Below, one piece after another: positions 33,995 to 46,164 of a stretch of DNA of 64,000 nt; position 1 is the first letter of the stretch; each line of letters opens with the position of its first letter. Made by a program: the position numbers and the translations under genes. The stretch is taken from contig NW_004450480.1 in assembly GCF_000321225.1 (NCBI RefSeq), forward strand, positions 1,693,025-1,757,024, read 5' to 3'. Source of the stretch: Odobenus rosmarus divergens (lineage: Eukaryota; Chordata; Mammalia; Carnivora; Odobenidae). The notes beneath the pieces are model-generated. The model searched no databases, had not been told where the DNA came from, and saw nothing but the letters and a program-made list of their open reading frames with translations.

Positions 33995-34115
33995 ACAAAA
34001 TGGCCCCTAACTAACTGTGTGACCTTGTCTGTGTCATTTCACCTTCCTGACATTTGGTTTCCTCTTCTATAAAATGAGGGGGTAGTCTGTGTTATTAAGA
34101 TACTTTGGGACCAAA
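33995..34115 (+). mobile_element. MIR fragment, sense
   Basis: 'ctaactaactgtgtgaccttgtctgtgtcatttcaccttcc' and 'tttggtttcctcttctataaaatgag' are the MIR core. Confidence 0.8.
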
Positions 34116-34173
34116 GATCATTTTAAGGCACAGTTAACATATCAGTAATGATCTAGTATTTTTAAAATGTACT

Positions 34174-34348
34174 CTTTGGGGCACCTGGGTGGCTCAGTTG
34201 TTAATCATCTGCCTTCGGCTCAAGTCATGGTCCTAGGGTCCTAGGATCGAGCCCCGCATCAGGAAGCCTGCTTCTCCCTCTCCCACTCTCCCTCCTTGTG
34301 TTCCCTCTCTTACTGTGTCTCTCTCTGTCCAATAAATACAAATTAAAA
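34174..34348 (+). mobile_element. SINEC with internal deletion
   Basis: The head is GGGGCACCTGGGTGGCTCAG. After GGATCGAGCCCCGCATC it jumps to AGGAAGCCTGC, losing about 20 bases of the usual body. The target duplication AAAATGTACT is at 34164-34173 and 34349-34358. Confidence 0.94.
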
Positions 34349-34359
34349 AAAATGTACTT

Positions 34360-34868
34360 CCTTCAGGAATTAGAAAAGGAAAGCCTCACAGAGTGAGATA
34401 TATTTAATCCTGGTGTCATTATGTACTTCAGCGATTTGGCTTTTGGTAATGAAGCATCAGGCTTTTGAATTAAGAACTCTTTTCTCCCTGAACTATTCTT
34501 CATCTCATTTTTCAAATGTCTTTCTATCTCCCATTTTCTTTGTGTTCTTGGCATCCATGTTTGACCTCCTCACTAGACCTTGCTTGTGATCTTTTCTACA
34601 ACCTATCTTCCACCAAGCCTAATGCCATATTCTGGTAAACCAGGTATTCTATTTGTTCTACAGCTAGAGAAAAAGATGATGACACAGCCCTCAGTCCTGA
34701 TGTTTAGCTGTCACTCACCCCTAGTCCCTCATCCCTCTTCCAGGTTTCTCATCAGCTAGGATATTTTTTTTTTTTTTAAACAACAAGGCATGGACAGTCA
34801 GCACTTAGAACCTAGAAAGCATAGTCCTTTTTCCAGGATGCATTTAGAACATGACTCCCAAATGTCTA
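34360..34868. other. No recognised feature; T-run at 34762-34778
   Basis: No repeat family or credible open frame recognised. Confidence 0.45.
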
Positions 34869-34887
34869 ATTGGAAGGTACTTGAGAA

Positions 34888-35003
34888 GGAGGGGTGCCTG
34901 GCTAGCTCAGGCAGAGGAGTATGTGACTCTTGATCTTGGGGTCATGAATTTGAGCCCCACATTGGGTGTAGAGATTATGAAAAAAAAAAAAACTTTAAAA
35001 AAA
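34888..35003 (+). mobile_element. SINEC, older subfamily, first insertion at a reused site
   Basis: 'gggtgcctggctagctcagg', 'atgtgactcttgatcttggggtc' and 'gccccacattgggtgtagag', then an A-tail. It is of the old type without a CT-rich region. GGAAGGTACTT occurs before it (34872-34882) and after its tail (35004-35014). Confidence 0.93.
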
Positions 35004-35016
35004 GGAAGGTACTTTA

Positions 35017-35507
35017 TCAATCAGAGAAAGACATGTATCATATGACCTCACTGATATGAGGAATTCTTAATCTCAGGAAACAAACTGAGGGTTGCTGGAG
35101 TGGTGGGGGGGGGGAGGGATGGGCGGCTGGGTGATAGACATTGGGGAAGGTATGTGCTATGGTGAGCGCTGTGAATTGTGTAAGACTGTTGAATCACAGA
35201 CCTGGAACTCTGAAACAAATAATACATTATATTTAAAAAAAAAAAAAAAGAAGCAGAAGGGGAAGAATGAAGGGGGGGAATCGGAGGGGGAGATAAACCA
35301 TGAGAGACGATGGACTCTGAAAAACAAACTGAGGGTTCTAGAGGGGAGGGGGGTGGGAGGATGGGTTAGCCTGGTGATGGGTATTAAAGAGGGCATGTTC
35401 TGCATGGAGCACTGGGTGTTATATGCAAATAATGAATTATGGAACACTACATCAAAAACTAATGATGTAATGTGTGGTGATTAACATAACATAATAAAAA
35501 AATAATA
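35017..35507 (+). mobile_element. Carnivore L1 3' end, sense, second insertion at the same site
   Basis: It starts in 'tcaatcagagaaagacatg' and has two related 3'UTR modules, each carrying AAACAAACTGAGGGTT (35078-35093 and about 35322-35337). It ends with ACTACATCAAAAACTAATG and the 'gtggtgattaacataacataataa' terminus. AAAAAAAGGAAGGTACTTTA is at 34997-35016 and 35508-35527 (20 bp), so it entered at the SINE tail/target boundary. It has no ORF2 coding part beyond the last codons. Confidence 0.95.
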
Positions 35508-35527
35508 AAAAAAAGGAAGGTACTTTA

Positions 35528-37530
35528 GAAAGATCATAAGGGATCCAGAAACAAACAAGTTAGACACTGGGATAATCATGGCAAAACAGATTTCTCAACT
35601 ACAGGACTTTCTAGAATCTTCCATATGGTAAGGAGGATTGTGAAGGGTCAGTAAAATTCAAGCTCCACAATTTTATAATTGGTGACTAACATTTAAGTTT
35701 GGTGAAGCTGTGGATTAAAACAAAGCAACAAAAGAAACTTGTGAAATTATAACTTAACCCTGTCCCCACTGTCATAAAACAAAAATAGTAACCATGATGT
35801 TAAAAATTACTACCAAGGCTTGTTTTCAGATGGGCAAGGCCTAGGAATGACTTCACCAATAATAATGTCTCTTTTCTCAGAAACTCCAAAGAAATGTGCA
35901 CTTTCATTTTCTGTCTAAAATCTCTGGGTATTGTAACCACTCATTAGGATCTGTACCTGCTGAGGGCCCAAATGCTGTCTCCTTCACTGTTGTAACTAAG
36001 AAGGCAGAGGCATTGGGATTATTTATCACTGTTGAACATTTGTCTCTTCCATCTCCTGAATTGGATTTCCTTTCCTTTGAAGCCCACCATTGATCTACCT
36101 AAAATGGTACAATTACAGACCAAAAAGGTAGTACAATTGTAGTACTTTAAAGCCAACAGAGACCAGAATATTGCAGAACTGTTGAGGCTAAAATGGAGGC
36201 AGATTAACTGAGATTCAGTGTTTATTTTCAGAGAAGGTTTTTACATTTTGTCAAATTCAATCTGTCTGAGTGGCTTAGATTTGAGTCTTTCTAGAGGTAA
36301 GAATTTTAAAAACATGAACTAGTTCTTGATTTGTGGATAGAAAATTCATTTTATAGAAGAGTCTTCATTCAGAGCTTTCCTCTGCCCACAGTAACACTAG
36401 ATGAGAAACATTCAGCATGTTCATTCCTATTAACAGAATCAAAACCTTTTGTTGTTGTTTATTTCTAGATATTGAAAGCTTTGGTTCTTGTGCTAAGTGG
36501 ATATGACAGTATGTATACCATGGTGAGAATGATTTTGCTTATGCTTTGTAATGATGGAAAATCTATATACCCATAAAATATCTAACAATACGTACTTGTG
36601 ATGTTTGGAAGCAAGAAGGACATTTCCTCCTGGTTTTGAATAATTTTAATGATCTCACAACCCATTCTATTCATTTTTCCTCTCAATTTCCTTTCACGTT
36701 AATGAGGGGAAGCTTTTAAAGGACTAATTCAACATTGATGAAATTAAAAGAAGCAGTTAAACTTCATGAATTGAATATGTAAAAACATATTAACCATTAT
36801 GGACTTATCTTACCAAAGTGATCAGACAAATTTCTTTAAATGTGATGGAGTATAGGACTCAAGCCCATAATATATAGTATACCCATCCTAATTTAAAAAT
36901 ACCAGACTTGCAACCTTCCTGTAATGATATGTTTACTAATTCTTATTACACGGCACATTTAACAAAATATTTGATCATTAAAATAGATTTTGGAACAAAC
37001 AAAAGCATGAACTGTCCCTAGATGCTCACTTTTTCCTTAAACTTAGAGAAAAGTTTTGATATATGAAAAGTGATCAAGGCAAAAGAACATATAAAATATA
37101 TGAAGAATTGGCAATTTACTAAGAGGTACCTTTGTGCATCCAGTCACAAATGATGCAAAATGTTTGATGTAAAATAAGGCACAAGAAAGTCTGCTTCTTG
37201 GGTTCTGATGAGGACCTAAGTAGCACAGATCAACAGCACATTCATGGTGTTTAAAAATCACTATCTCCTTTGCCTGCATTGATGTCAGAGAGATGGCCTA
37301 CTATGACATGGCAGAGATAGAATAGAGCTGGTGGGTTTGTGTCTTCTTAGAAGCCCATAGAGTCTCATTTATATACCTTGAATTGAGCAGTTGGTGACAT
37401 CCTGAATGAAGGGACTTAAATTACTATGCTGAATAAAGGTGTTGTTAACCTATCACCAGTCTGCTTGTGCTTTCCTTCTCTTGGTGATAGCAAAAATAGA
37501 TATATTTTATACTTAAAATATATTACATAA
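35528..37530. other. Long stretch without recognised features
   Basis: About 2 kb with no clear repeats. An open frame at 35896-36093 has no domain. Weak candidate for single-copy sequence. Confidence 0.45.
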
Positions 37531-37536
37531 ATATGT

Positions 37537-37561
37537 ACACACACACACACACACACACACA
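37537..37561. repeat. (CA)n repeat
   Basis: Twelve CA units immediately upstream of an antisense L1 5' fragment. Confidence 0.93.
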
Positions 37562-37564
37562 GTT

Positions 37565-38400
37565 TGACCAACCACAGGATATTTCAAGTCATAATTGAGG
37601 CCCATCTCTTTTGTTCAGCTTCATTATTTTCCATTATTTTGTCTTCTATCTCAGTAATTCCTCCCTCTGTTTCTTCCAGGCTCCTGTTCATTGCATCAAG
37701 CCTGTTTCCAATCTCATTTATTACATTCCTCATTTCTGATTGATTATTTTTTAACTCTTATCTCCGTGTTAGGGGTCTCCCTGATGTCTTTGCTCAAGCA
37801 CAGTGAGTATCCTTTATGATTATTGCTTTAAATTCTCCATCAGGCATGTTACTTAAATTCATAGATCTTGGGCCATGGTCTTGTTATTTCATTTAGGATA
37901 AATTCCTCTGTCTTGGCATTTTGTCTATGTCTCTGCCTCTTTCTGTGTGTTTGAAGAGCCAGTTATGTCTCCTGTTCCTGAAAGTAATGGCCTTAGGAAG
38001 AAGATGTCATTTGGTGTCCAGGGCCTGGTGCTTCAAGGGGTTCTACAGTGTGTGCTGTAGGTGCTCTGCTGTTGTGTTGTGGCTGCTCTATCCTTCAGGC
38101 CAGTCGTCTGCAGAGACTCTCTTTCCCTACTGTGGACACCATTTGTTCCTGGCCGTTTAAACTAGGTGTGCTCTGGCCTGCTTGTGAAATGAGACCTGAC
38201 ACCAACTCCACCAGAACTGAGGCCATACAGAACTCTCTGGTCAAGAGACGGGGTATGGGCAGGGGTTTGTGCTGGTCTTCTGGGGGAGAGGCCTGCTACA
38301 CTGGGACCAAAGCAAGCTTGACTTAGAAAGGCAGTCCCATCAGAGCACAGAGGTGTGCTACTCAGTGTAAGCAAATTGAGACCTGGAAAGCTGACTTGAG
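37565..38400 (-). mobile_element. L1 5'UTR and ORF1 N-terminal region, antisense
   Basis: Read on the plus strand it goes from text resembling the antisense of L1 ORF1 N-terminal coiled-coil coding sequence ('cttctatctcagtaattcc', 'gtttctcttccaggctcctg'-like) through 'tgattattgctttaaattctcc' and 'tctgcctctttctgtgtgtttg' into a GC-richer 5'UTR ('gaggcctgctacactggg'). The rest of the element is absent. If intact it would hold an L1 promoter firing toward lower coordinates. Confidence 0.6.
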
Positions 38401-38670
38401 GAATGATAGCATCTTTAACTTGGCAGGTTATTTTTTTTTAAACATAGATTCTGCATTTCTTAAGAAAATATCCTAAAAATAAGTCTTTTAAAACTTATTT
38501 TTCTTAATGTAAGAAAACTGAGAAAGAATCAAAATATCAAACAAATGGAGGAAATGTCAAATATTTGGTATGTTCGGAAGCTTCTACCCAAACCTTGGAA
38601 GCACTGTAATTCTAGATAGTATGGATTATTTAGCCTTCTTTAGTAATCTGCTCCAGTGTTCAGTCTTTCT

Positions 38671-38849
38671 TCAAAGATTTTACTTAATATTTGAGAGAGA
38701 GAGCAGGGCGGGGGGGCGGCAGAGGAAAAGGGACAAGCAGACTCCCACTGAATGGGGAGCCTGACGCAGGGCTTGATCACAGGACCCTGAGATCATGACC
38801 TGAGCCAAATTCAGATGCCTAAACTACTGAGCCAGCCAGGTGCCCCTGG
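38671..38849 (-). mobile_element. SINEC, antisense, diverged
   Basis: 'caaagattttacttaatatttgagagagagagc', the antisense body and the head complement GGCACCTGGCTGGCTC. The imperfect duplication is CAGTCTTTCTT versus CAGTCTTCATTCTT. Confidence 0.92.
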
Positions 38850-38859
38850 GGTCCAGTCT

Positions 38860-40105
38860 TCATTCTTTCCCTATGTCAAGCTGAACTTTATTGCTTCAAT
38901 AGAAATTTAAGCTATACTTCATTTAGCCTAGACAAATACTCCTATATCAGTTGTTCTATGTAAATAAGCTGTCCAAAAACTCTCTCTGTGTGATAACACC
39001 AAAGTCCAAAAGTCACCCTGTCCAAAAATCACCATGAAAAGGACCAGAAAAAGTCCAATCAGCAGCCAACTGAAGTGCCTTATTGTAAGCTTGTCCTACA
39101 GAAGCCAAATTAATCGCAGAAGCAGAAAATGTATGCAGAGTAATCAAAATACAACATCAAATATTAAAATTACATAAAAAGAAACTGAAAGCTGAATACC
39201 CCCAAGAGGGCACAACTACTAATTTGTCCTCGAGACATTCCTGAGACAAAAGGAACACAAATACTTCTTACAAACATTTTGTGGAGATTCTGCTTACCAG
39301 GCATATTCTGTATATTTTCAGAAATTGTGTGTATAAATAGCATGTCAAAAGAGGGCACTATTTTAGGGAAAAATAATAGGCATTAATTAAAATGTGGACA
39401 ATAGGGAATGAAGGTTCTTCAGTTTCTAAAATTAGAGGAAGATGATTCAATAATAAATAGCTCTGCCATTATTAGTTTGCAGTAGCTTCTGTTAATTGTA
39501 CCTTTTGTTACCTTTACAGCCTGTCTAAACATAGTGTGCTTGAAAGCTCCATATTGTTTTCTAGCTAGTCCTTTATAGAAGCTGTTCTGAAGCTTATCAG
39601 GCAAAGAAAAAAATGAGAGAAGGGAGAATCCAGTCTTTTGTAGCAAAGAGCTTAATAAGTAGAGCACCAGAATAGTTTTTGATATCTGTCTTACATTTGT
39701 TTTGGATAATTTTGTTCTAATGAGAGCTCTCTGAAAATTTCTAGTTTCTAATCATTAGACAATTTGTAAAGTCTTGTGTGAGGGGCACAAATTTTGAAAA
39801 GTGTAAGACTAATTTGCCTTGGTCAAATAACATGTATAAACCCATTATCATGGGGTCACTTCAGCTCATCTCATGATGTAAGTATTGAGAAATAATCCCT
39901 GGCCCTTTTCTTTTATTAGATTCATAGAGTTTGTAAATACAATGAAATGGTAGTCTTTACCAAGGTGATTAGTTTATTTTGGGGTTGGAGGGAAATGATG
40001 ACAATGAAAGTACCATTAAATGGAATATAAAGATGGAAATTTCTGTTTTTATGAATAACCTACCTATTGTGGTATGATACTAGAGTGGCATACCATAGGA
40101 CTATA
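38860..40105. other. No recognised feature
   Basis: About 1.2 kb, AT-rich. No gene signal. Confidence 0.45.
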
Positions 40106-40109
40106 CATG

Positions 40110-40270
40110 CAGTCAGCAAGGCTGTCACTTACTGTGTGACCTCAGGTGAATTCATTCCCTTTTCTGAGCCTGCATTTTTTTAATCTATAAAGTGGTGATA
40201 ACTAATGCCTGGTTTTCCCATGAGGTTTTGAGAGATTCAAAATCAGAGTGCAAAATACAACTGAAAACAG
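40110..40270 (+). mobile_element. MIR, sense
   Basis: 'ctgtcacttactgtgtgacctcagg', 'ttctgagcctgc', 'aatctataaagtggtgataac' and 'ttttgagagattcaaaatc' follow MIR. Confidence 0.78.
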
Positions 40271-40314
40271 TTTGTGAAACACTTTTTAGCAACTATGCCA
40301 ATGTTAGGTATTTA

Positions 40315-40410
40315 ATGTGACCTTGATTAAACCACATAACCTTTCTAGATCTGTTTTCTCATTTATAAAATAAGGAGGTTGCACTAGATGAACCCTGACA
40401 ACCTCTAGGA
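40315..40410 (+). mobile_element. MIR-family fragment, sense
   Basis: 'tgtgaccttgattaaaccac', 'gatctgttttctcatttataaaataagg', and 'ggttgcactagatgaacc', a MIR3-like ending. A second MIR-family piece lies just upstream. Confidence 0.65.
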
Positions 40411-40419
40411 TTAATAAAT

Positions 40420-41790
40420 GAAATCATTCGAATTGAATTCTGTGAAAACAAATATTTTTCAAAGAAAGAAATTTTAAAAGTAAGCCTGATTTTGATTAAG
40501 AGTATTTCAAGTGATTTTTTTTTTTAAACTCATGGTCCCACTGGCAGAAACTAGACAATGGCAACTAACTTGATACAAGAAGAGGAGAGGGAAAAAGATC
40601 CATGAATACAAAGAAAAGTTGAAGAGGATGGGCTGGTGGGGGTGTAGACAAACTACAACAATTACTGTCAACTGTAAGTGGGGAGGATTACAAGGGGGCA
40701 AAAGGAGGAAATTACACCTCTGTTGACTTCTGCCGACACAGCCCCCTTCCATTCTGTAGAACAAAGGTGAGCAAAGCATGCCTGATAATATTTAAGATAT
40801 TATGAATTCATTTTGTAGACAAAATCTAGACTGAGAACGAGGACTCATCTGTCATCTCCTCTTCTGTCAAATGCATGTTGCCCTTGGCAATGGGTCTGCT
40901 GTTACTAATTTGGTTTTTGTTTAGAAGCTTGCTTTTCCTCTTTGGTTCTCTGAGTTGCTGTGAATTAAAAAAAAAAAAAACCCTCACAAAAGAAAAATGT
41001 CTTTGATTGATTTCTGATGGTGACACTGACACTCTTGTACTTAATGTCAGTGCCAACCTGATTGTTTGATGTTTATTACATAGGTGAGTGGGAGGAGCTC
41101 CCCCTCCTTTTTGGTTGCTGCTATTGTAAGACGGCTTTAGTGTTTAGTTTGATCTGGGGGGGAAAGCAGTAGTTATTAGTCTGTGACAATTGGGAAGACC
41201 CAGTTTTGTTTTCAGCCTTTCAATATGCTAATATTTTCTAAAACCTGTCAGGAGAGGTCAATGTCCTCATCAAATTTCAACTGTCAGAAGCTCTGAAAAA
41301 ATTTAGAATCTCTTTCTAAGATATGGAACACAATCTTCTGAAGTGTTATCGTAGAACACCCCGATCCTATTTGGAATCCTTCTAGCTAATTACCAAATAT
41401 TTTTAAACCAGGGTCACGTTGTTAAATGTTGGACCCTGAGCTACCCTTTATTATACAGTCTTACAAATGACCCTTTAAAACAATTCCTGTATATATTTCA
41501 CTTTTTTTTTTTTTTGCTGTTGAGTTTGGATTCTGTGTACAGCAAAAGTCTATCTTGTTCTTCTATCTATCATTATTTTGCTGTAAAAACAGCAAAAGAT
41601 CTATTTTAAATTATTCATAAGCTTTAGATAGAAACCCAAGAAAATTAAAATGTAGGCCAGTATAGAGGAAAATGATAATGGGCATATAAGTATTTGTAGC
41701 TACTGTAGCTTCCATTGGGACAATCATAAAATTAATTTCATACCTTGCACAGTAATTTCAATGGGAACAATTTCTTAGTTCGTGGTCAAA
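40420..41790. other. No recognised repeat; balanced composition
   Basis: Includes T-runs at 40514-40525 and 41501-41515 and an A-run at 40967-40980. No coding evidence. Confidence 0.4.
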
Positions 41791-41799
41791 CTTGTTTCC

Positions 41800-42480
41800 A
41801 ACACTGATGGAGATGAGCACTAGAGAAAGTATTGAATTTTCTTTCTAATTAGCTTTTTCTTATGAAATAGCTTCTTAATAATTTCCCTTCGTGTCCAGTA
41901 CATAAAGGTATCTATTCCTTTTAAACTGTATGTGAATTTAATTTATATGCCAATGATGTTTAATGCATTGTCTTGTCTGCATCTCATTACTGTCATTAAT
42001 AAGCACTGGAGTACATCTAGTTACAAGGTTAATTGGGACAAATCTGGATTCCTTCTTTCTACTGTAAATATGCTATGTCTTAGTAGTGTGTTACTCATGG
42101 ATGGGTGGTGAAAGTTATGGCATTTTACATTACATTTCTCCTTCTGTTGTAATCCAAATCAGTCTAAATACAATATGAAGTGATTTTTCTGCATGTATTG
42201 TGCAGAGCTTGGTCAGTTTTTTTTTTTTTAACCAGACATATAATTTTATGGCTGATTTAAATAGAATTGCTATGCATCTGTGTGGTATATACTCTTCCCC
42301 CAACACACACACACACCTCACCTTCATTTTAAACTGTTTAAAGGGATACATAACACCAGGGAGAATTCCTTTCAATTGAGTGAAATTCATAGGAATTTTC
42401 CATGAGAAAGTTACAGGCCAAGAATTAAATCTTTTTAGTTGTAATATTTGATATTGCCCATGTAAATAAGCTAACAGAGC
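41800..42480. other. Repeat-free block, candidate conserved non-coding DNA
   Basis: About 680 bp without a recognisable repeat apart from a T-run (42219-42230) and a short CA run (42303-42316). It has several homeodomain-like TAAT cores and a near-absence of long frames. No alignment was possible, so conservation is only a guess. Confidence 0.25.
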
Positions 42481-42484
42481 TATT

Positions 42485-44225
42485 GAATTTTGTCATGGGC
42501 CCAGGAAATTCATGTTAGATAAGCTATTGCTCAAGGGCTCTGCTTTTGAAAATGAAGCTCTATAGCCAGAGCAGGAATAGCAAAAATACCTGGCATAAAT
42601 CCTACCATTTCCCCTCCAACTCTTGTGACAGACAACACTAATAGTCTGAGACCACTTTTCTATGGAGCCCAGTCCCGGCCTCAGAATGTTTTTCTACCCA
42701 TTGTTCCAGGGAGCCACCTGGAACAAAGCCATCAAATAGCTTGGCACTGGAGTAAAACCCAGCATCCTTTGCAGGATAGGAAGACCTTACCCCTCAGAGT
42801 ATTTGCTCCCTTTGTCAATGTCAGTCATCACTGGATTTGGTCAGGCTGCTTCCTAGAACCAAGACATCAGTCAGGTGAAATTAGTTTAGGAGTAATTTAA
42901 AATTATCATGTATTAACTTAAGAAGCCCTAGGCAGAACAAAGTGTTAAGTTAAAATTCTATTGAAGTGTGTGTTACATAGTCTTTCCCTAGGGCAATGGC
43001 CGCTTTGAAGCCACTATATAACTTTGTCTTTAAAATGGGACCTTGATTGAGTCCTTCTTTAATTCAGGGCTTTCCAAGTATATTTCTCAAGAGTGCTCTC
43101 TCATAAAACTTCTGCAGGCAACTTCCTGAGCAAGAGTCTATTTCCAAGGAACCTAGTACAAGACATGCTCAGATTTTTCAGAACATGCTTTTGATATTCA
43201 CCATTAAGATTTTGCAGCAGGACATATTCTTGTCTCTCAGATGGCCCAAGTCAAAAGTATTCTCTTTTTCTTGAATAATGAAAAACTACAATGGCACTCC
43301 AAGCCCAAGGGTTAGACTCTGATTCTTTGGTCTAACTCCTCAATTTCAGGCAGTGAGGTAATACATGAAGGTAACAAGGCTCACTTGAGACCTTCACATG
43401 TTAAGCTACTGCATAGTTACTACCCCCAAATGGTTCTCTTTCTGTCAGATCAGTCCTTTGGGTTAGTGCTTTGACTAGGTGTCCCTGTATTTGCCAACCT
43501 GACACTGATTGGAAGAAGGGTTTGATAGTCAGTTCCAGGATATAGGTTATATAGGAAGTGAAACCTGGTTCCCTTATGTGTTGAAACCCTACCACAATTA
43601 TACTTTCTGTAAAATGGTGTTATACCTAACAGAGCTTGTTCTTTGGTTTTGGTTTATTGTCATATTCCTCATTGAAGAAAGTAACTAGCAGTTCTCCAAA
43701 AACTCTTTGAAAGAGAAGCAGGAGAGATGGAAGAGGGGCCTAGACCCTCTATGAAGAGCCTTTCTGGGGAAAGATACCTGGATGTTGTGGCTCATTGTCC
43801 ATGTGCTAGGTAGCATAAGCTAACTGACTTATAAATGGTCATAGAAAAGCTAGCTGTTCCCCATGTTCTCTGATGTGCCTGGTGGCTTTTGTTGTACTTT
43901 AGCAGTTGTTTGCATTGAGTATCACAGATTCCATTATAACACCCAAAGCAGGAAAGACATGCATGTAGACATTCCAAACACCACAAAGTCAAAGTTGTTC
44001 ACTGAATGTTTTTAGAAGAAGGAATCATTTGTTTCTAGAAATGTACTGGTGGACTGTGTTGCCATGATTTCATTGTGCTCTGATTAAAATGGAGGGTGAC
44101 TCTCTTTTGATCTGTATTTTCCCGGATTCAATGTACAATGAGAACCACTGTCTTAATATATTATTGTTAATGGTAAATATAGTTGAATGAAGCATACACT
44201 TATTTGCATTGACATATGATCATAA
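42485..44225. other. No recognised feature
   Basis: About 1.7 kb. The 91-codon frame at 42625-42900 has no recognisable domain. Confidence 0.4.
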
Positions 44226-44246
44226 TATTAAAGAAAAGGTTTTCTT

Positions 44247-44422
44247 GGGATGCCTGAGTGGCTCAGTCGGTCAAACATCTGCCTTCAGCTCAGATCATGA
44301 TCCTGGGGTCCTGGAATACAGCTCCCTGCTCAGTGGGGAGTCTGCTTGTCCCTCTCCCTCTGCCCTGCTTGTGCTCTCTCTCTCTCTCTCTCAAATAAAT
44401 AAATAAAATCTAAACAAAAAGA
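44247..44422 (+). mobile_element. SINEC with internal deletion
   Basis: GGGATGCCTGAGTGGCTCAG at the head. After GGGGTCCTGGAATACAGC it joins CTCCCTGCTCAG, so the B-box is lost. The target duplication is AAGAAAAGGTTTTCTT at 44231-44246 and AAGAAAAAGTTTTCTT at 44423-44438 (15 of 16). Confidence 0.95.
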
Positions 44423-44508
44423 AAGAAAAAGTTTTCTTAAAGTCTATTTAAACATCTCTGATATAGTATTACACATTGCTTGTGCTTTTTATTTTTAAAA
44501 ATGTATTA

Positions 44509-44690
44509 TAAGGGCACCTGGGTAGCTCAGTTGGTTAAGTGTCTGACTTCGGCTCAGGTCCTCATATCAGGGTCCTGGGATGGAGCCCTCTGTCAGGCTC
44601 CATGCTCAGCGGGGAATCTACTTCTCCCTCTCCCTCTGCCACTCCCCCTGCTCATGCTCTCTCTCTCTCGAATAAATGAATAAAATCTTT
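44509..44690 (+). mobile_element. SINEC, 90 bp from the previous one
   Basis: GGGCACCTGGGTAGCTCAG at the head, with the (T)n(C)n end and AATAAATGAATAAAATC. The target duplication TAAAAATGTATTA is at 44496-44508 and 44691-44703. Confidence 0.96.
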
Positions 44691-44704
44691 TAAAAATGTA
44701 TTAG

Positions 44705-45140
44705 AAAAATATTACATTAATACAAATTAGATTTTTGCTGTAAATTTTTGTGTGTGTGTTAAAAAAAAAAAATAATCCTAAAATGTCTTACCTCTATCTC
44801 CAAGGAGACTCATGGGATTATTTTCTCTTCTTGTTGGTGTTTGGCAAGTTGAAATGGTCCAGTTCCAGAAATAACATATAGGAGGAGATCATGGGAGCTT
44901 AAATACAGATGGTTGGCTGTTTTCCTCATGGAAGAAAGGTACTAACATTTTCCCAAAATTATTTGTGCTGGAAATAGGCAAGACAAGGTGGAAGTGTGTG
45001 CCAGTGATGGAGAACCTACAGCATGGACTATAAACTCAAAAGCCTGCAGGTAACAAAAGCATGAACAGGGCCATATGTAAAATAACAATTTTTATTTTAT
45101 TCTGTGCAAATCAGTTGATTGCTGTCTAAAATATTGAAAG
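44705..45140. other. No recognised feature; A-run at 44761-44772
   Basis: No gene signal seen. Confidence 0.4.
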
Positions 45141-45164
45141 TATTTAAGTATTTGGATAAATAAT

Positions 45165-45310
45165 AATTACAACTCTCATTTATGTCTAAAAAGCTCCTGG
45201 TATATATATATCTCTCTTTTAATCATTTCAATCTCCCTGCCCAAAGCAAAAGGTCTTACAAAGAAATGGGCAATGTAACTTGCTCAGCTTTCAGTTAGTA
45301 AAGGTATTTT
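45165..45310 (-). mobile_element. Possible MIR remnant, antisense
   Basis: 'tctcttttaatcatttcaatctccctgcc', then 'gaaatgggcaatgtaacttgctcagc', recalls antisense MIR with a deletion. Weak. Confidence 0.38.
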
Positions 45311-45379
45311 TACTGTAATGTGTCTTTTTAAGCTAGTCATACTAGCTGACTCTAGGCACAGAAAAAACAATCAAAGACC

Positions 45380-46160
45380 AAATGCTGCATAGGCTGAAAT
45401 TAAAGAGAAATGTATTAACTGAGAACAGCTATAGATCTGGAAATACATCTTTATGAGTCACTTATACATAGGCTATAATTATTTGGTAATTAATGCTCCC
45501 AAATTAATCCCTCTCCTAAAGAACCTCTAGTGATTCTTATGCGCCAGTTGACATAGAAAAGCTAGATCTTAGGAGGATTTCCCTCTAAATTCAGAGAATG
45601 TTCATCCATGCAAGTTTCCAAGGGCCTACAAATAAAATCTAATCAAGGAGGAAAGCAATCAGGTCCAACCAATCAGAAATTGAGCTGTGGGGCAGAAAAT
45701 CATAATTTAAATAAAAGTTGCAATTAGAACCCACGGAACTGGCATGACACTCGTTTCAGTTCTTAGCGCTCAGAGACAGTTTGAAAATTATCTCCACAGT
45801 AGGAATAAGAAGGGCTGGTGAAGATTTTTGCCTCTTGATAGAATATTGAAAATTATCTTCATCAGTGGGTTAATTGGCTTAATTTTCCTTCAGATGGTAA
45901 CTTTCAAATGCTTGGTCTTAATTAGCATGGGTAAATGAGAAATGTAGGTGATTCACACTTTTCAGTTTTCTTGTTCTCTAGAGAGTTCCATTCCTTTCCC
46001 TTAAGATATTTGAAATGGCTGAGGGCTACATTGATTAAAATAAATTATGCCAGTATTTTACACCAGTAAAAATGTAGATGGAATTGACTTATGCCTGGTC
46101 CATTAAAAAAAATGCAACCTACAAATACCATAAAGGAGAGTCAGTGTGAACTAGAGATAA
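45380..46160. other. Repeat-free block, candidate enhancer-like DNA
   Basis: About 780 bp with no recognised repeat and several motif-like words: an inverted CCAAT/ATTGG pair, CCAATCAG at 45669-45676, TTAATTAG at 45918-45925, and TAATTGGCTTAATT near 45871. Dense homeodomain-like cores in a gene desert are typical of developmental enhancers, but such words also occur by chance in AT-rich DNA. Confidence 0.3.
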
Positions 46161-46164
46161 GCCT

